Assembly (NCBI RefSeq): GCF_905147045.1
Contig: NC_065897.1
Location: forward strand, 9,005,001-9,069,000
From: Nymphalis io
Lineage: Eukaryota; Arthropoda; Insecta; Lepidoptera; Nymphalidae
Length of the DNA stretch: 64,000 nucleotides
Direction of reading: 5' to 3'
Positions 11,946 to 25,030 of this stretch are shown here, in pieces. A program made the position numbers and the translations under genes. The notes beneath the pieces were generated by a model. It was not told the DNA's origin, searched no databases, and worked only from the letters and a program-made list of their open reading frames with translations. The number at the start of each line of letters is the position of its first letter. Within the stretch, counting starts at the first letter, position 1.

Positions 11946-14900
11946 CGACTGCATTCTCCGTCTCCGATAAAGGGGGCGAGTGATTTTCGAATAGCGGATG
12001 GCTGAGACGGTTGAAATTCGATTTGGATATTATATAACGAGAAATTCGTACAGAAGAGTAACGTTATTTTTCTTATGCTTTTGTGGATTGTAAGACAGTT
12101 GTTAATATAAATTAAATATTCAGTGACAGATTCCACTCGTTTCCACTAACAAATCAGGTAAGTGTAAAATATTATATATTATATAAGTATTTCTTTGCAA
12201 TTTCAAGTCGAATAATTATACTAAATAAATAAATCGACTTAACAAAACAAAAAATATATAATAAATAAATAAATAATTATTTATTTATTTATAAATAAAT
12301 AAATATGTCCCTTTATGTTTCTTTGAAGAAAATAGAAACTTTTAAAACTGAATTTCGTTTAGGTATAACGTTTAGCATTAACAAAATACGAGACCCTTAA
12401 CGCCACGGGCTGAGATATCTGCCGGTTAGATTTGGAGACGTCGAGATAAACTATATAATCTGAGCCGGGACACGAACTAACAAAACAAATATTGGTACTG
12501 GATTAGATACGCACTCACCCTGTAATTTACTGCCGTTCACGGATCAGCCCTTGAGCAATGAAGTCCACATTACAGTAAGTGAATTTAGTTTAAATAAAAG
12601 TCGTTTAATTTATAAAAAAATAACAAGTATTATAAATGGAAACAAGGGATTAAATAAAAATAATGATAATAAAAATAATTGCATAATTTTTTCAAATAAA
12701 ATTTGATGACATTTCGAGTAATAATAATAATCATTGTAATTTTCACTTACTTTCGAATCGACAAATCCGCTAAACTGATACAAAACCTTAAATTATTTAA
12801 AGACAAATCCCGGGAAGCCTTTCAATTCACCACATAATTAGTTTCCCATTTTTCTCCAGAACCTAATAAGAAGCGGGGTTAACGGGAAGGTGAAAAAAAA
12901 CCTACAAAATCAACGAAGGCTTTAGCAAGATTCCGCAAAACCAGCTCAATTTAAAATTAAAGCCACGAAACGTGTTTTTCGCATATTTTATAAAAATCTG
13001 GGGATATGGGAACAATCTTCGATGGATAAGCTGAAGCCATACGCATAGTCGATTCCATTTTTAAAAGGTATTTTTATACGTATTTTTTTATCTGTCATAA
13101 TAACAATTTTTGATTACATTAAACACAATTTATACTTCCTTATGAAAGAATTTTGCCAAGCGTTATTTAATTTTAAATTATTTATATCGGTTTTATTACT
13201 GTATAATTACAATATATATTATAATGTTCTGCACATGATTCGCAAATTAATAAGTATTAGTAATAGGAAAAAGTTTTTGCCATTGCTGATAAAAAAAAAA
13301 TTGTACAAAAAACGAAACCTTTGGAAAAAGTAACGACAGCAATTGACTAATGAAGTAAAACACAATAGCTTTTTAATAAATAAAATGCAGTCTTTTTAAT
13401 CCCCCATTTAAATTCAATGGCGAAGAAAGTGTAGGGGCTAATCATCACAATATAATGGTTCACCGATTTTAGGGGGATCGTTTTTATTGTGTGAGAGAGA
13501 CAGCGCACGTTTTATGTACAAAAATACTATAAAAAGAAAGAGAGAGATAACGTTAAAGTCGATTCATTTGGATTGACTTTAAATGATTGCCTTTTTTGTT
13601 CGTCGGTGATGGATTGCGAATCATTTTGTTTACGCCAGCTTCACGTGTGTTGAATCGCATCTACATTTTTATTTTAAAAATAATTTATTTTTTACCGTAA
13701 TTACGAGTATATTACATTTAAAACAAAATGGTTAAGAGGATTTTTATAAGTATTTAAGAACTGAGTGAGTATTGGTACGGAATGTAATTTTAATTTGATT
13801 TTCAGCTACTTAAATATAAAAATATATATAAAAGTAATATAAGATAATACAATATATCTTTAACATAATTTATTCGTAACACATTTGTGATTTATAAAAA
13901 AGTATTTTAAGTAGAGCATTATTTATGACGCTTTTACCGATTATACTTAATTCATTATGTATGGACTTCCGTGACTAATGGTGTTATTGTTATTTACATT
14001 AGCAATAAAAAATAGCTTTGTACTTGTTAAAAATATATAATATTTGTATTTGTTAAAAATAACTTTAAGAAGATACTTCGATGAAACATATTTTTTTACA
14101 TCATATTTTTATTATGTGAGAACAATTACATGTCATTAATTAGCTAAGTATGAAATAAATTAGGAACTCTAAATGACGAACGAGTTAGTAGCCAATCTTA
14201 ATAAATATAACTTACAATAATATTAATTACATTTATTTTGTTTTTTTTTTTTACTTTACGTATTTTTCTACTTTTAGTAGAGCACCGTTCATTTGTGTGC
14301 AGTTCGACACTAATTGCGTAACTAAACGGCAGGGGCGCGTAATCCTATATTGATGCGTTTGTAAAAACTATCCGATCGCACCCTCTCACCCTCCGCGTGT
14401 TTCTCGCTGAATAATTCATCAAACAGGTGCATGATGAACTTATTTGTTGCTCAGTTTGTTTATACTTTTTATATAATATTTATTTTTATATTGACATATT
14501 GATATTCATAGATAAGATACAAATGCAACCTTTCAAAATATAATTAATAATACATAAATAATAAATACATTTGAGTTATCGGTTTGATATTTTTGTTACC
14601 AAAATAGAAGGTTTTCAGGAGATTATTAATAAACTTTATCTTCACACTCTATCAACTTCATCTCATTCACCAGATAAAGTTCTCATGGATAAACATACAG
14701 TATATACTTTTTTATAAGATAATGTTAGCTAAACGTATAATGTTTGTTAAGCAGTCTACCAATATATTTAAAAAATAAATCAAAATTATAGAGCCTTACC
14801 TTATATTATGAATACAGAGAAACAATTTGAACTTGTTAATTTAAACATTAATTTAAAATTATTATTTTTTTAATACGTATTTCAATAAGAAAAATATTCA

Positions 14901-15084
14901 AATGAAATCATATTAATAATTATTTGCTTTATCTTTATAAGTAAATGGTTAAAATCGCAATTAAAAACTTTACAGTGAAAATGTTACGGAGTTGCTCTAC
15001 TGCGGCAACGGCAACTTTATAAAAGCTTTACTGATGAGCACCAGAAAAAACAAATAAAATTAATTCATTAAATTAACGTGAAAA
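11946..15084. other. AT-rich non-coding sequence with minor islands
   Basis: Contains an ATAA-type low-complexity stretch (about 12250-12305) and slightly GC-richer patches near 12390-12560, 13600-13660 and 14280-14420. A strong-looking plus-strand donor (ACAGTAAGTG) occurs at about 12570, but no exon could be built on it. Confidence 0.35.
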
Positions 15085-15150
15085 ACTAGTGATGCTCTAG
15101 ATTTGAAGTCGCGACCATCGGTCTAGATCTCATTTCTTTATCCACTGAGC
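15085..15150 (-). repeat. Degraded SINE-B head fragment
   Basis: The minus strand shows the tRNA-like box A region (TGGCTCAGTGGA) and a decayed box B (GACTTCAAATC) in the SINE-B arrangement. Only the head is left. Confidence 0.4.
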
Positions 15151-15831
15151 CATCAATAGTATATTTCCTATTTCAAGATATCTTTTTATTATTATCATTT
15201 GCTTGATCGTGTTGTTTTTAAACGCAATGTCATCTTAATGTTATCATTTTATGAAATATATGTGTTCGTAGAGAACGCACGTGCTGTACGGATCGATGAT
15301 TTAATGTAGATGTAAAGTATGAATTGTCAGACAAGCGTGACGATGTGGGCGTCATCAATACATACAAAATTAGAGTATATTCACTTCGTACTCATATTGA
15401 CGAGTAGACCTTTTGTAAATGATTCGATATTTTTATTACTTAATGCAAAAAAAAACTTAACCGAATACGTAAATAAGTATTCAAAAATCTAGATTTTATA
15501 AAAAAAAAAAATATTTAATAAATTAGTTTTTAGGTCAGTTAAATTGAACTTGTGAAATGCAATTAATAAGAGAATTTAACAATTATATCTTAATGGAAAC
15601 CGACCTGTTACAATATACATCTTCGTACTATTGTCATTTGTAAGCAATAAATACGTATTGTTTAAATAAAATAGGTCGCTCTCTAAACAACGCCCATGAG
15701 GCTTCTATAAAGTTTAAGTAGGTAATTCTATAGGTTTAACGAACGTTACCAAATAATTATCTTCAAATATATTATTTATACCGAAAGATACATTTAAGAT
15801 AAATAATAAATTAATAATTGTGTGTACTTAC

Positions 15832-16151
15832 GCTTTAATTTTTCAAGCGGCTCATGGTGTAAGGGTGGAGCATGATGCAACGGGGCGTGTTGCGGTTCAT
15901 GGTGTAACGGCGCCATCAGACTCGATATTGCTGAGCCAACTGACGCCGCAACGGACTCGTGCAAGTGCCCTCCTCCGTGGAGCTCCAGTTCACTTAGACA
16001 CAGCCCGTTCTCGCTTAGCGGCTCCATACCGGCCGCCAGCGCCTCCTTGTACACTCGGAGGTGAATCGTGATGCTTTCTTCGTACTTTAGACAAATTGGC
16101 CGCGTTAGCGACTGTCGTTTTACGCTTATTGAGCGTAAAGCATTAGTGAAC
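15832..16151 (-). CDS. Coding exon, His/Pro-rich, probable N-terminus
   Basis: 320 bp on the minus strand between a textbook acceptor (TTTTTATTTCTAG) and donor (GTAAGTAC). The frame is open throughout (106 codons). A likely start ATG lies at 16027-16025 (context GCCGGTATGG), giving 65 codons: MEPLSENGLCLSELELHGGG, then an Ala/Ser stretch, then LHHEP/LHHAP repeats (residues about 41-61), ending LEKLK plus one base of a split codon. If that ATG is used, the first 124 bases are 5' UTR. They hold an 8 bp hairpin (TTTACGCT/AGCGTAAA, 16119-16139). The exon is much GC-richer than its flanks. His-rich repeats are common in insect transcription factors, but I do not recognise this one. A 5' exon could lie at 25.5 kb. 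Confidence 0.7.
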
Positions 16152-16499
16152 CTAGAAATAAAAATAAATAGGTTTAATCTAATGAACCCTTCTCATAGTT
16201 TGGAAACTTAATAATATTTTTCTTAAAATAAACATTTTCTTAAATAAGACTGTTACTTAAAAGGTACTTTATCAGTATCAACAGTGATAATTTACAGGAA
16301 ACGAATTGAAATAAATCTAAAGGATTAATATTTATTTATAACATATTTTATCATCCAGTCGTGAATACGCAATATAATAGTAAGATTTTTATCAAAACAA
16401 ATCTGCTAGTCTCAGCGTTGCTCATTCAAAAAATTCCAACTAAGACAATATATCACACCTACGTAATATAAAATATTATCAACGTGATTTAAAGCGTGT

Positions 16500-16830
16500 A
16501 CACAAAGCTGTAAAAAGTAAGCGTTGTAAATAATCGTACGATGGAGATATACGGCCTAACAAACTTTCATATTTCAAATGGGGATGTCAGTAGATGGACG
16601 TTTTTTTTCGATCATAAAACTCGGTGGAATAATAGGAAGTAGGTGGAAAATGCTCGAATATAGTGATTTATGAGTTTAATTGCCTTTTTTACGTGGAACT
16701 TCAGTCGGAAATTCAATATTCAACAAAGAGAACAAAGGTCGGCGCTGAAGCGCTAACGTGCTCGTTTTGTCCGACCTATGCAGTTTTATTCCGATGTTAT
16801 TATCTGTGCCGGTGAATAAAGATAAAATGG
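16500..16830. promoter_or_regulatory. Candidate intronic regulatory island
   Basis: GC-richer, non-coding, with a run of GATA-type sites at the right edge (AATAAAGATAAAATGGC) and an inverted pair GGTCGG / CCGACC around TCGGCGCTGAAGCGC. The position just upstream of the His-rich exon suggests an intronic enhancer. This is inferred from composition. Confidence 0.25.
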
Positions 16831-17033
16831 CATTTACGATTAAACATTTCTAAAAATGTTTTAGAAATTAAATTTTATTTTGAATGTTTATTGAAATTTG
16901 TATGTTTTATAGCTTAAATGCATCGTAGTAACAAACAAAAATAATAACAGTTTTAATAAAATAATGTTTCTAATTATATAATTATTAATACAACCATTCC
17001 AAGCTAGTACAAGACCTACTTATTCAAGGCCTC

Positions 17034-17078
17034 CTCTCCTTTTGAGGTTTAGTCACGCAGTGGTACACTCACAGGCTT
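17034..17078 (-). repeat. SINE-B tail scrap
   Basis: Reversed AAGGCCTCCTCTCCTTTTGAGG matches the SINE-B tail near 23770. The rest is too decayed to follow. Confidence 0.4.
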
Positions 17079-18779
17079 ACTTTACTGAGAGCTTATAAAA
17101 AGTTTCTATATTTTATTCAAAAATATTTATGTATCTATGCTGAACTCACTTTTAGGTAATTTCATCAAAACGAAGCAATTGAAAAAAGTGAATCAGATGA
17201 TTTATAATTTAGGATTCATTTTTAAAAATATCTATTACATGTGGAAATTAAAGCTCGTTATTAAATATAACACTGCGTTATTTTCTCATATCTGATTAAA
17301 ACTAATTTGGTCAGTAATGTTACAATAGTAAAATGCATGAATTACAAAGTACAGTCAAACATAATTGAACTGTAAATATATACTAGAGAAATTGAGAAAA
17401 AACTTTGGTGTAAAAATACAATATATATATATACATATTTTTAAATTATTTGCTAATCTCATCACGTGAGACAATGATAAAATATTAAATCTCTCTTTGG
17501 TGTATTATAAAACTGACAGAAATATCTATGAAACTTGACGGATGGATTAATTATTGGATTGTATATCACAAGTATAGAATGAAAGACACGCGTTTAGACA
17601 TTTGCTATGGACAAGAAAAACAGTGCAGTTACGTCAGACTGGATATCCCTACTGTGTCAATGCGCAACTAACCATTTTATTTCACTAGTAATCAGTATTA
17701 TTAACATTAAAAACTTTATTAAAACGTATCAATAAAATTATAAATGCAACCATATTTAAATATTATTTTTTGATTTTCCTTAATAAACAAAATAACAGAA
17801 TAGGTACCGACAATGTGGCTTATTACTTGGTTCATTTTATAAAAAAATTAAATCGTTATTATTTTATGAAAAACATTTATTTATTAGAATTACACGTTGT
17901 ACTCTCCCTTTAATATATTGGAATCTGTTAAACGTTGTTGCTGTCATTATTATTTGACAAAAATTGTTATACCTTATCAATATAACGTTTTTTAACTACA
18001 CTTACAACTATAAGATTCGAGTCTACGACAATGTATTATTGTTAAACGTCACTAAATCAAATCAGTAATCCCAGAATTTTGATTGTGATACTTGCTGGAA
18101 ATAAAACCATAAAGGCACATCAAAATAATAAAAAGATAAAGCAAAGGCACGGAACAGACGAACACGTTAGTGAAAATTTGTTAATTTGTCAAAAAAAAAA
18201 AACAACGTTACTAAATATATAGCGTAAAAATATGTTTATTATCTATATATAAGCATTTATGCTTTTAAAGTTAAATTCTGTCTTGTAAAATAGTTATGTT
18301 TTTACTTCTTTACAAGTATAAATTTCAATTGGTATGAATTAAGTAAGGTTATGTTTTTTTTTGTTTATATGACACATTCTGTCAAGACAAAACATTTCAT
18401 ACAAATAGAAAATTCTAAATGAATGTTTGCTTATTTTTCTTTATTATGTTCAACATAAACTTTACTCTGAAACAACACAAACAAAAAAAAAACAACATTA
18501 CTCTGAAAATCTAAATCATAAATATGAGATAAGCTAATATGACAACAATCATATGATTGTAAAAGTAGACGGTAACATTCAACCTACAGTTGTTATTTTC
18601 TGAAGTTAATCAATACATGAATAAAAATGTCCTATAATAGAATATTTAACTTCATAACTAACTATATTAGATGGGTACTTTAACAGATTAAATAAATAAG
18701 TCACTTACTTCGAGAACAAAACGGCACATTTCACAAAAAAACAAACACGATCAAAAACTGAACATAGAAAAATCATATC

Positions 18780-19030
18780 TATAACATGTAAGTGAATGCA
18801 ATGTGAGTGTCGAACATGTGTAACGACATCCAACACGGCAAATATTTGAGTGTATCTTGCTTGTATCTGGCCTATCAGTTGATAACAGTTTTTATGGCGG
18901 TGTCGATATTGACACGCACGATACTGGCGTTCCGTGAGAAACATTCAATGTATCTATTCATGAATGTGAATAAAAATAGGCAAGTTATCGCTACTTGTCT
19001 TAGCGTCATGAGTGTGTCTGTGCATTTTTA
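18780..19030. promoter_or_regulatory. Non-coding island, open on both strands
   Basis: About 250 bp with normal base composition in AT-rich DNA. Frames are open on both strands but lack splice sites, which suggests chance openness rather than coding. It contains TTTATGGC, TTCATGAATG and GATAACAG strings, possible homeodomain or GATA sites. A conserved element is possible. Confidence 0.25.
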
Positions 19031-19417
19031 CAGTTATTTTAGGTACGAGTGATTCAAATTATTTCATTGTAAATAGGTTTTATGTATTATTGTTTTTTAT
19101 GTAAATAGTTATACTTATTTATATTTTTTAATATAAAAACATACGGTCTATCCGTGTCGATGGATTGTAGTCAATATAAAATAAGTAAGTAAATTCGGCT
19201 TGTGACAAAAATTCCTCAGACGCTTCCATATAACCCACTTGTACCACTTTATAAACAAAGCTGACATTATTATTATAGTAATGTTGTCATCGTGATATTG
19301 AAATTACCCTTCATCTTTATGTATTTATTGTTATAATAAATGAATATTAGTAGTCATGACGGTTCATATGTCTATCTTTACATCCACTATTTAAACTATT
19401 TTGTGGTGAAATTGCTC

Positions 19418-19632
19418 TTTTTTTATAGAATAGGAAGGTGGACGAGCATATGGGCCACCTGATGGTAAGTGGTCACCAAACGCCCTTAGACATTGGCATT
19501 GTAAGAAATGTCAACCATCGCTTATAGCCAATGCGCCACCAACCTTGGGAACTAAGATTTTATGTCCCTTGTGCCTGTAATTACACTGGCTCACTCACCC
19601 TTCAAACCGGAACACAACAATATCAAGTATCA
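19418..19632 (-). repeat. Rep-A copy, truncated
   Basis: Reverse orientation, starting at the T-run (complement of the A-tail) and matching Rep-A up to the AACACAACAATATCAAGTAT block. The last ~70 bp (its 5' part) are missing, as expected of 5'-truncated retroposons. Confidence 0.9.
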
Positions 19633-19919
19633 GCTCGTAGCATGAACCTTAGAGTCTCGTTGTATTACTTTTTCTTTAAAAATGTAGACCACTTATTTTA
19701 TTATCTCCTATTTTACACATTGGGCCTCAACTCCAATAAACTTTGAAATCATCTGCTATTTGTACCGAAGAGCCTAAATATTACTGTTCAAATATCTGAC
19801 TTTTGTCAATTGACAACCGCAACACCGCTACCATTTGTCATCCCCAATGACCACTAAAAATTATGAATGGCATTTCCAAAAAAAATCCTCATAGTCATAT
19901 ATTTCAAATTTTTCTACTA

Positions 19920-20030
19920 CAAAGGTAAATTATTAGCACACTAAACTTTATCCCTTGGGGTTCGTATTAAATATCATCAAATTCGGTTCAGTGGTTTAAT
20001 AAGGCTATTTTAATAAAGTCAAGTCTATAT
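19920..20030 (+). repeat. Degraded Rep-E fragment
   Basis: The string ATCAAATTCGGTTCAGTGGT is the typical core of this family (compare 32945-32975). Both ends are lost. Confidence 0.35.
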
Positions 20031-20519
20031 CTGCAAACTAAAAAAGGCCAGTAATGTTAAAATAGTTAAACCTATCTGAATTAATTAAATTTAATTTAAG
20101 CCTCTTTACGCTCTAACCTTATCTCTATACCGGTTACACATAGAACCATCATTACTACATTTTATTGTAATAATGTGATAATTATTATAATACTATAGAT
20201 AATACCACAGATATAAAATATATACCACTACCACCACATATATACCACTTAACGAAGACTCGACAAAATCTAGCGTTCGATTGTCATAAATTTAATAGTT
20301 TAGTTGCATGTCCAGTCGAGACCTTACCATGGTTTAGGCCCGAAAATGAAAAATCGCATTACAGTTTTCTAATTGTCATGTTTCTAAGAGCCCAAAAATC
20401 TTTGTATCCAAAAGCATAGAGCAATTATGCACTTATTAGATGACTTATTGAGATAATTACTTGAAAATGGTTAAAAAACCTGAATAATTTATAATGCGGC
20501 CATGACAAATCTAGAATCC

Positions 20520-20818
20520 GTAACAGCCTATGAATGTCCCACTGCTGGGCTGAAGGCGTCCCCTCCGTTTTTGAGGAGAAGGTTTGGAGGTTATTCCATC
20601 ACGCTGCTCCAGTGCGGGTCGGTGGAATACACATGTGGTAGAATTTCAGTGAAATTAGACACATGCAGGTTTCCTCGGGATGTTTTCCTTCCCCGTAAAG
20701 CACGAGATGAATTATAATCACAAATTAAGCACATGAAAATTCAGTGGTGCTTGCCCGGGTTTGAACCCACGATCATCGGTTAAGATTCAAGCATTCTTAC
20801 CACTGGGCCATCTCGGCT
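20520..20818 (-). repeat. SINE-B copy, full length
   Basis: tRNA-derived SINE on the minus strand: a tRNA-like head at the right (box A TGGCCCAGTGG, box B GGTTCAAACCC), a middle with AGGAAAACATC, and a tail with CCCAGCAGTGGGACATTC. About 300 bp. The plus-strand short open frame over it is a shadow. Confidence 0.9.
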
Positions 20819-20930
20819 TTTTTTTTTCGCCTAACAAAATTGAACTAAAAATTTATCATTTATTTTATATTATATATTTAATACTTATAAAGACTTACTA
20901 AATGCCGAGACTTTAAATTCAATCAATATA

Positions 20931-21012
20931 AAAATTCGGTGGTGCTTGCCCGGGTTTGAAACCACGATCATCGGTTAAGATCACGCGTTCTTACCACTAC
21001 ACCATCTCGGCT
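20931..21012 (-). repeat. SINE-B head fragment
   Basis: Only the tRNA-like head is present, about 110 bp from the full copy and in the same orientation, with the same TTTTTTTT run at the 5' edge. Two insertions or a local duplication are both possible. Confidence 0.8.
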
Positions 21013-23742
21013 TTTTTTTACGGCTTTCTCTGACAGAGAATCAAGTTACCTTAATGATTAAGGACTTTGTTTTATTTTTAGCCGACCGAAGGAGGACTTT
21101 CTAAATTCAGTGATTTATTTTTATTTTGTTATATGTTATGATATTTTAAACGTGTGTAACTGTTTACATTAAAAAGGTCTCTGTATTTGTATTATTTTAT
21201 ATTATTGTTTTGTTTTTATTAAGTAGTAATGAGAATTTTTTAATAAAACTTTAATTTTTTTTAACTTATTGCCTACAAAATAACAACTAGTATTATTTAT
21301 CCTTTTGAAGAACTTTCCAACGGACCAAATTACGTACAATTTACTTAGTGTAGTATTGTAGCTGTGTGTAAGCCAACAATGGAGTGTAGATTTCAATCAA
21401 TCTATTCTCCAAGATATTTTGATAGTGGTAGTGTTAAGTTTTAGGTTTATATTACACGCTGGCTAGTTATTCTTCTGCCAAACAATACAATATTTGTGCT
21501 CTAATATAAAAAGTAAGTAAGCCAGTGTAATGATGCAATTGAATCATAAGGCATAAGAACTTCTGTCCCATAATCCGTGACGCATTGGCAGTGAAATGAT
21601 AGTTCAAACTTAGTGTCAGTTCCTATAAGCGACAGTTATTTGCCCCTTTGCCTTCTTATATTAAATTTAAAAAAGTTAAATAAATTATACATTATAATTA
21701 TATGTTAAAGTTTGTTTTTCTTTAATATTACTTTGGTTCCTGACAGTTAGTTCATATTTATATTTTTTGTTAAAAAAGTTTAATCTTACACGCTATAATC
21801 ATTATCATTTTAAACATAATTGAAAAAATTATTTTTTGTTTGTTTAAATTCATTAAACATTGATAGTGTGTATAACTTACATACATATTTATCGAATACC
21901 TAATTGATTGGCATATGCTATACGAGTAATATTAATAAATAAAACGACGAAAAAAAAAGACACAATTATTACCTGTCAAATTATTATTCATTCTAATTTT
22001 GAATTTTGTTTCGTTACTTTATTTACACTTATATTTGCACCTGTTAAATTTTCATTGAAACGAATGTCGTCTTACTACGAGTAGGTAGGTAACCTACGTC
22101 AGTTATTTAGAAGCATCATCATTTGAATTTTTATCATTAATGTACATTATACACATGTAGCTAACCTTATTATTTAATTAAAAAAAAAAACTCAAATGAA
22201 CATAGTTATATGATTTGAGAAGTGAACATTATACAATTTTACTATTATAGAAAATATTTTACTTACAGATTATTTATATGTACATAAGAACCTACCTATA
22301 TGCCGTAGATTAGATTTAGGCTTAGAAATATATTTCTTATTCAGCCACATATTAAAAAATTAGAGGTAGATAAGACTTCAGTGATTAGGTAACACTGAAA
22401 TATCTCGCGACAATTTTTTATCCCTAAGATTTTCTCAATTAGTCTACAAATTATATAAAGAACTATAAAAATATTATTTATACGTATGATTTCAAGCGAA
22501 TTCGATTAGTACCTACGTATATGTTAGTGTATTTTGTTATATTAGATTACAATATCATTTCGATTTCCGTTCTTTGATAAATATATCTACAATTACAGCA
22601 TTGCAATCAACTTTTTATTATCAACAGTAGCCTAAATTACTTTGTAGGTAGGTAATATTTGTTTTAAATTTTGAAATAAACGCGCGCCTTTGTTCATTTA
22701 ATGAATTTAAAATCAAATATAATGAATGTAATGTATCCATTATTCAGTTTCTTAATGAGGTTTTGAATGGAAAACAAATAATAATGAATATACACTATTT
22801 TTGTTTTAATAGTCCACTAAACATTTGATAATAGTATTCATTTAAATAATAAAATGAATACCTTTATTTAAAAATAATAACAATAAAAAAATATAATATA
22901 TAAATGTAACAATTAATTAGATAAAATCAAAATATTATTTATGCAGATACATGTTATTTTTTTTTATTGCAGCTTTATAATATAAATTAATTACTTTTTA
23001 AATAATGATTGGTAATAAATTATATCCGTCGGCAAAAAGTAAAAATAGACATTAAGTATTATCATATAGCTAAACAATTGAATAACTAGTTATATTAATA
23101 ATCTTATAATAAAATTAATAAGAAAAAATTTTTTTTTTTTATAAGTATCAAAGTAGTGCTAATATTTGAATAATTTTAGGCTAAAATTTAAAGTATCTTG
23201 TTATATCAAATATCGGGTATTATAGCGATCTTTGTATCAGCGCCTCTATTGGACGTCCGCAAAATTTGGAAAACGTTTAATTTCAGAAGATTTTCGTTAT
23301 CTTCAAATGATTTGTACGATCCCTCATCCGGGATTTTAAGCACACGAGGCCAGTGTGAATTTGGTAAGTTGAGAAAAATTGAAAAATATTTCCAATTAGG
23401 GTTAAAAAAAGAAAAATCCATTCACGATTCTTAAAATGTTTCGTCTCTATATCATCACATATTCATTGATATTACTATATTTAATGATATATTTATAAAG
23501 TGATTTCATTATAACACGTACGTACTAAGCGAAAGTGCTATCAATTGATTGATATAAGCCTCTTTGATGGAACCGATTCAATTATAAGCACTTACGAATA
23601 TATGGATTTTATTAATCTATATTGAATACTAAACATGACGAAAATGGGGCACATACGTTTGCAGTAAAAGTATGAAACTAGCCTTACAGAAGTTTAACAT
23701 AAGACAAAATTCCATGAAATGCAAAAAACGACTTCACTCTAC
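21013..23742. other. AT-rich non-coding sequence
   Basis: No gene recognised. 23198-23434 is open on both strands with moderate composition but lacks splice sites and family likeness. The remainder is dominated by A/T runs. Confidence 0.4.
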
Positions 23743-24040
23743 AGTAACAGCCCGTTAATGTCCCACTGCTGGGCTAAGGCCTCCTCTCCCTTTTGAGGAG
23801 AAGGTTTGGAGCTTATTCCACCACGCTGTTCCAATGCGGGTTGGTAGAATACACATGTGGCAGAATTTCAATGAAATTAGACACATGCAGGTTTCCTCAC
23901 GATGTTTTCCTTCACCGTTAAGCACGAGATGAGTTATAAACACAAATTAAGCACATGAAAATTCAGTGGTGCTTGCCCGGGTTTGAACCCACGATCATCG
24001 GTTAAGATTCACGCGGTCTTACCACTAGGCCATCTCGGCT
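23743..24040 (-). repeat. SINE-B copy, full length
   Basis: Complete tail, middle and tRNA-like head in reverse orientation, with very similar sequence to the copies at 25031 and 53490. Ends CCATCTCGGCTT (complement of the head start). Confidence 0.9.
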
Positions 24041-24267
24041 TACTCTATCTATTTACAAATTATTTTTTAGTTAATATCCTAAGTATATACATCCGACTTG
24101 TTAATAAATTAAAATTTAATTCGTTTAACATGCTTTTTAATATTTTATTTACTTTTTTTTTTTTATATATACGCTTACGGTTTTTTAATGGACCAGCACT
24201 GAGCAGTTCAATCGTAGCGGTCCATTGTAGAGCTAAACATAAAGTTATCACTAACTTAGGTAGTTTA

Positions 24268-24308
24268 CTACCTACCTTAGTGAGTAACTTACTCACTAAG
24301 GTAGGTAG
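24268..24308. repeat. Perfect palindrome, 20 bp arms
   Basis: 24268-24287 and 24289-24308 are exact inverted copies around a single C (core CTTAGTGAGTAA / TTACTCACTAAG). A third partial arm (CTTAGGTAG) lies just upstream. Likely MITE remains or a cruciform-prone site. Confidence 0.85.
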
Positions 24309-24404
24309 GTATAATGCCAATTCCAAACAATATTTTTTCTCAATATTACACTTGGCAACCTTACCCCATAGGTACATTATTTTTACTATGTAAAATATTA
24401 CTTC

Positions 24405-24500
24405 AATGGATGCGACTAGCACGGGACCGGGAGAACTGGCGCGCCTGTGAGGAGGCCTTTGTCCAGCAGTGGATTAATGTGTTGAATATGATGATTATGA
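24405..24500 (+). mobile_element. RTE-type LINE 3' end
   Basis: Encodes the typical RTE C-terminal end (RDRENWRACEEAFVQQW) followed by a GATGATTATGA-like tail. Severely 5'-truncated and not functional. Confidence 0.7.
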
Positions 24501-25030
24501 AAATATTACTTTATAGAATATAACATAAACTTACTTTTGAGTTTATTATTTACTTTGAGTAAGGTACTTAAGTATATCTTTTTATATAATTTAAATTAAA
24601 TTATATTTTAACAGTCTTATATTTTATTTGATTTTTTAGTATATATTAGTTATTATTTGGTAAGAAATAAATATTTATATAATTAATGATTAAGTTGTTT
24701 AAAAATCAATTAAATAATAACCTACTAAAGAGAAGATAAAATAAGTACGTAATTACCAGCAGCTTATTTGGGGTTAAATAATTAAAAAAATATTACCTAT
24801 AGCTAATTTAATTATGATTTTTGTATTTTTAAGAATTTTAATAACACGAGAGAAAGAGAGCAATGAACAAAATATTTATTACAAGTAAATGTAATGAAAT
24901 ACCTTAAGCAAGAAACTTCCTTGGTCATTTGTTTTTCAATAATTTCGCTATCAGGTAGTATTTGTGGAAATAAATTCCTTGCATTGAATGTAATGTTTTA
25001 TGTAATATATATTTACTATAATATAGTAAA

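Larger units (their letters stand above)
16152..19417. other. Likely intron, AT-rich
   Basis: Upstream of the minus-strand exon at 15832-16151. It contains possible regulatory islands (16500-16830 and 18780-19030) and a SINE-B scrap, but no further exon that I can support. Confidence 0.35.

Noticed and set aside
12390..12575. Plus-strand exon ending at a strong GTAAGTG donor
   Set aside because: The frame is open for only about 37 codons with no acceptor or homology.
15820..16071. 83-codon plus-strand ORF
   Set aside because: Antisense shadow of the minus-strand His/Pro-rich exon, which has the splice sites.
23198..23434. Overlapping ORFs on both strands
   Set aside because: No splice sites, no family likeness; openness on both strands is typical of chance.
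24060..24422. 120-136 codon ORFs on both strands
   Set aside because: They run through a SINE tail, a palindrome and an RTE tail; not a protein gene.
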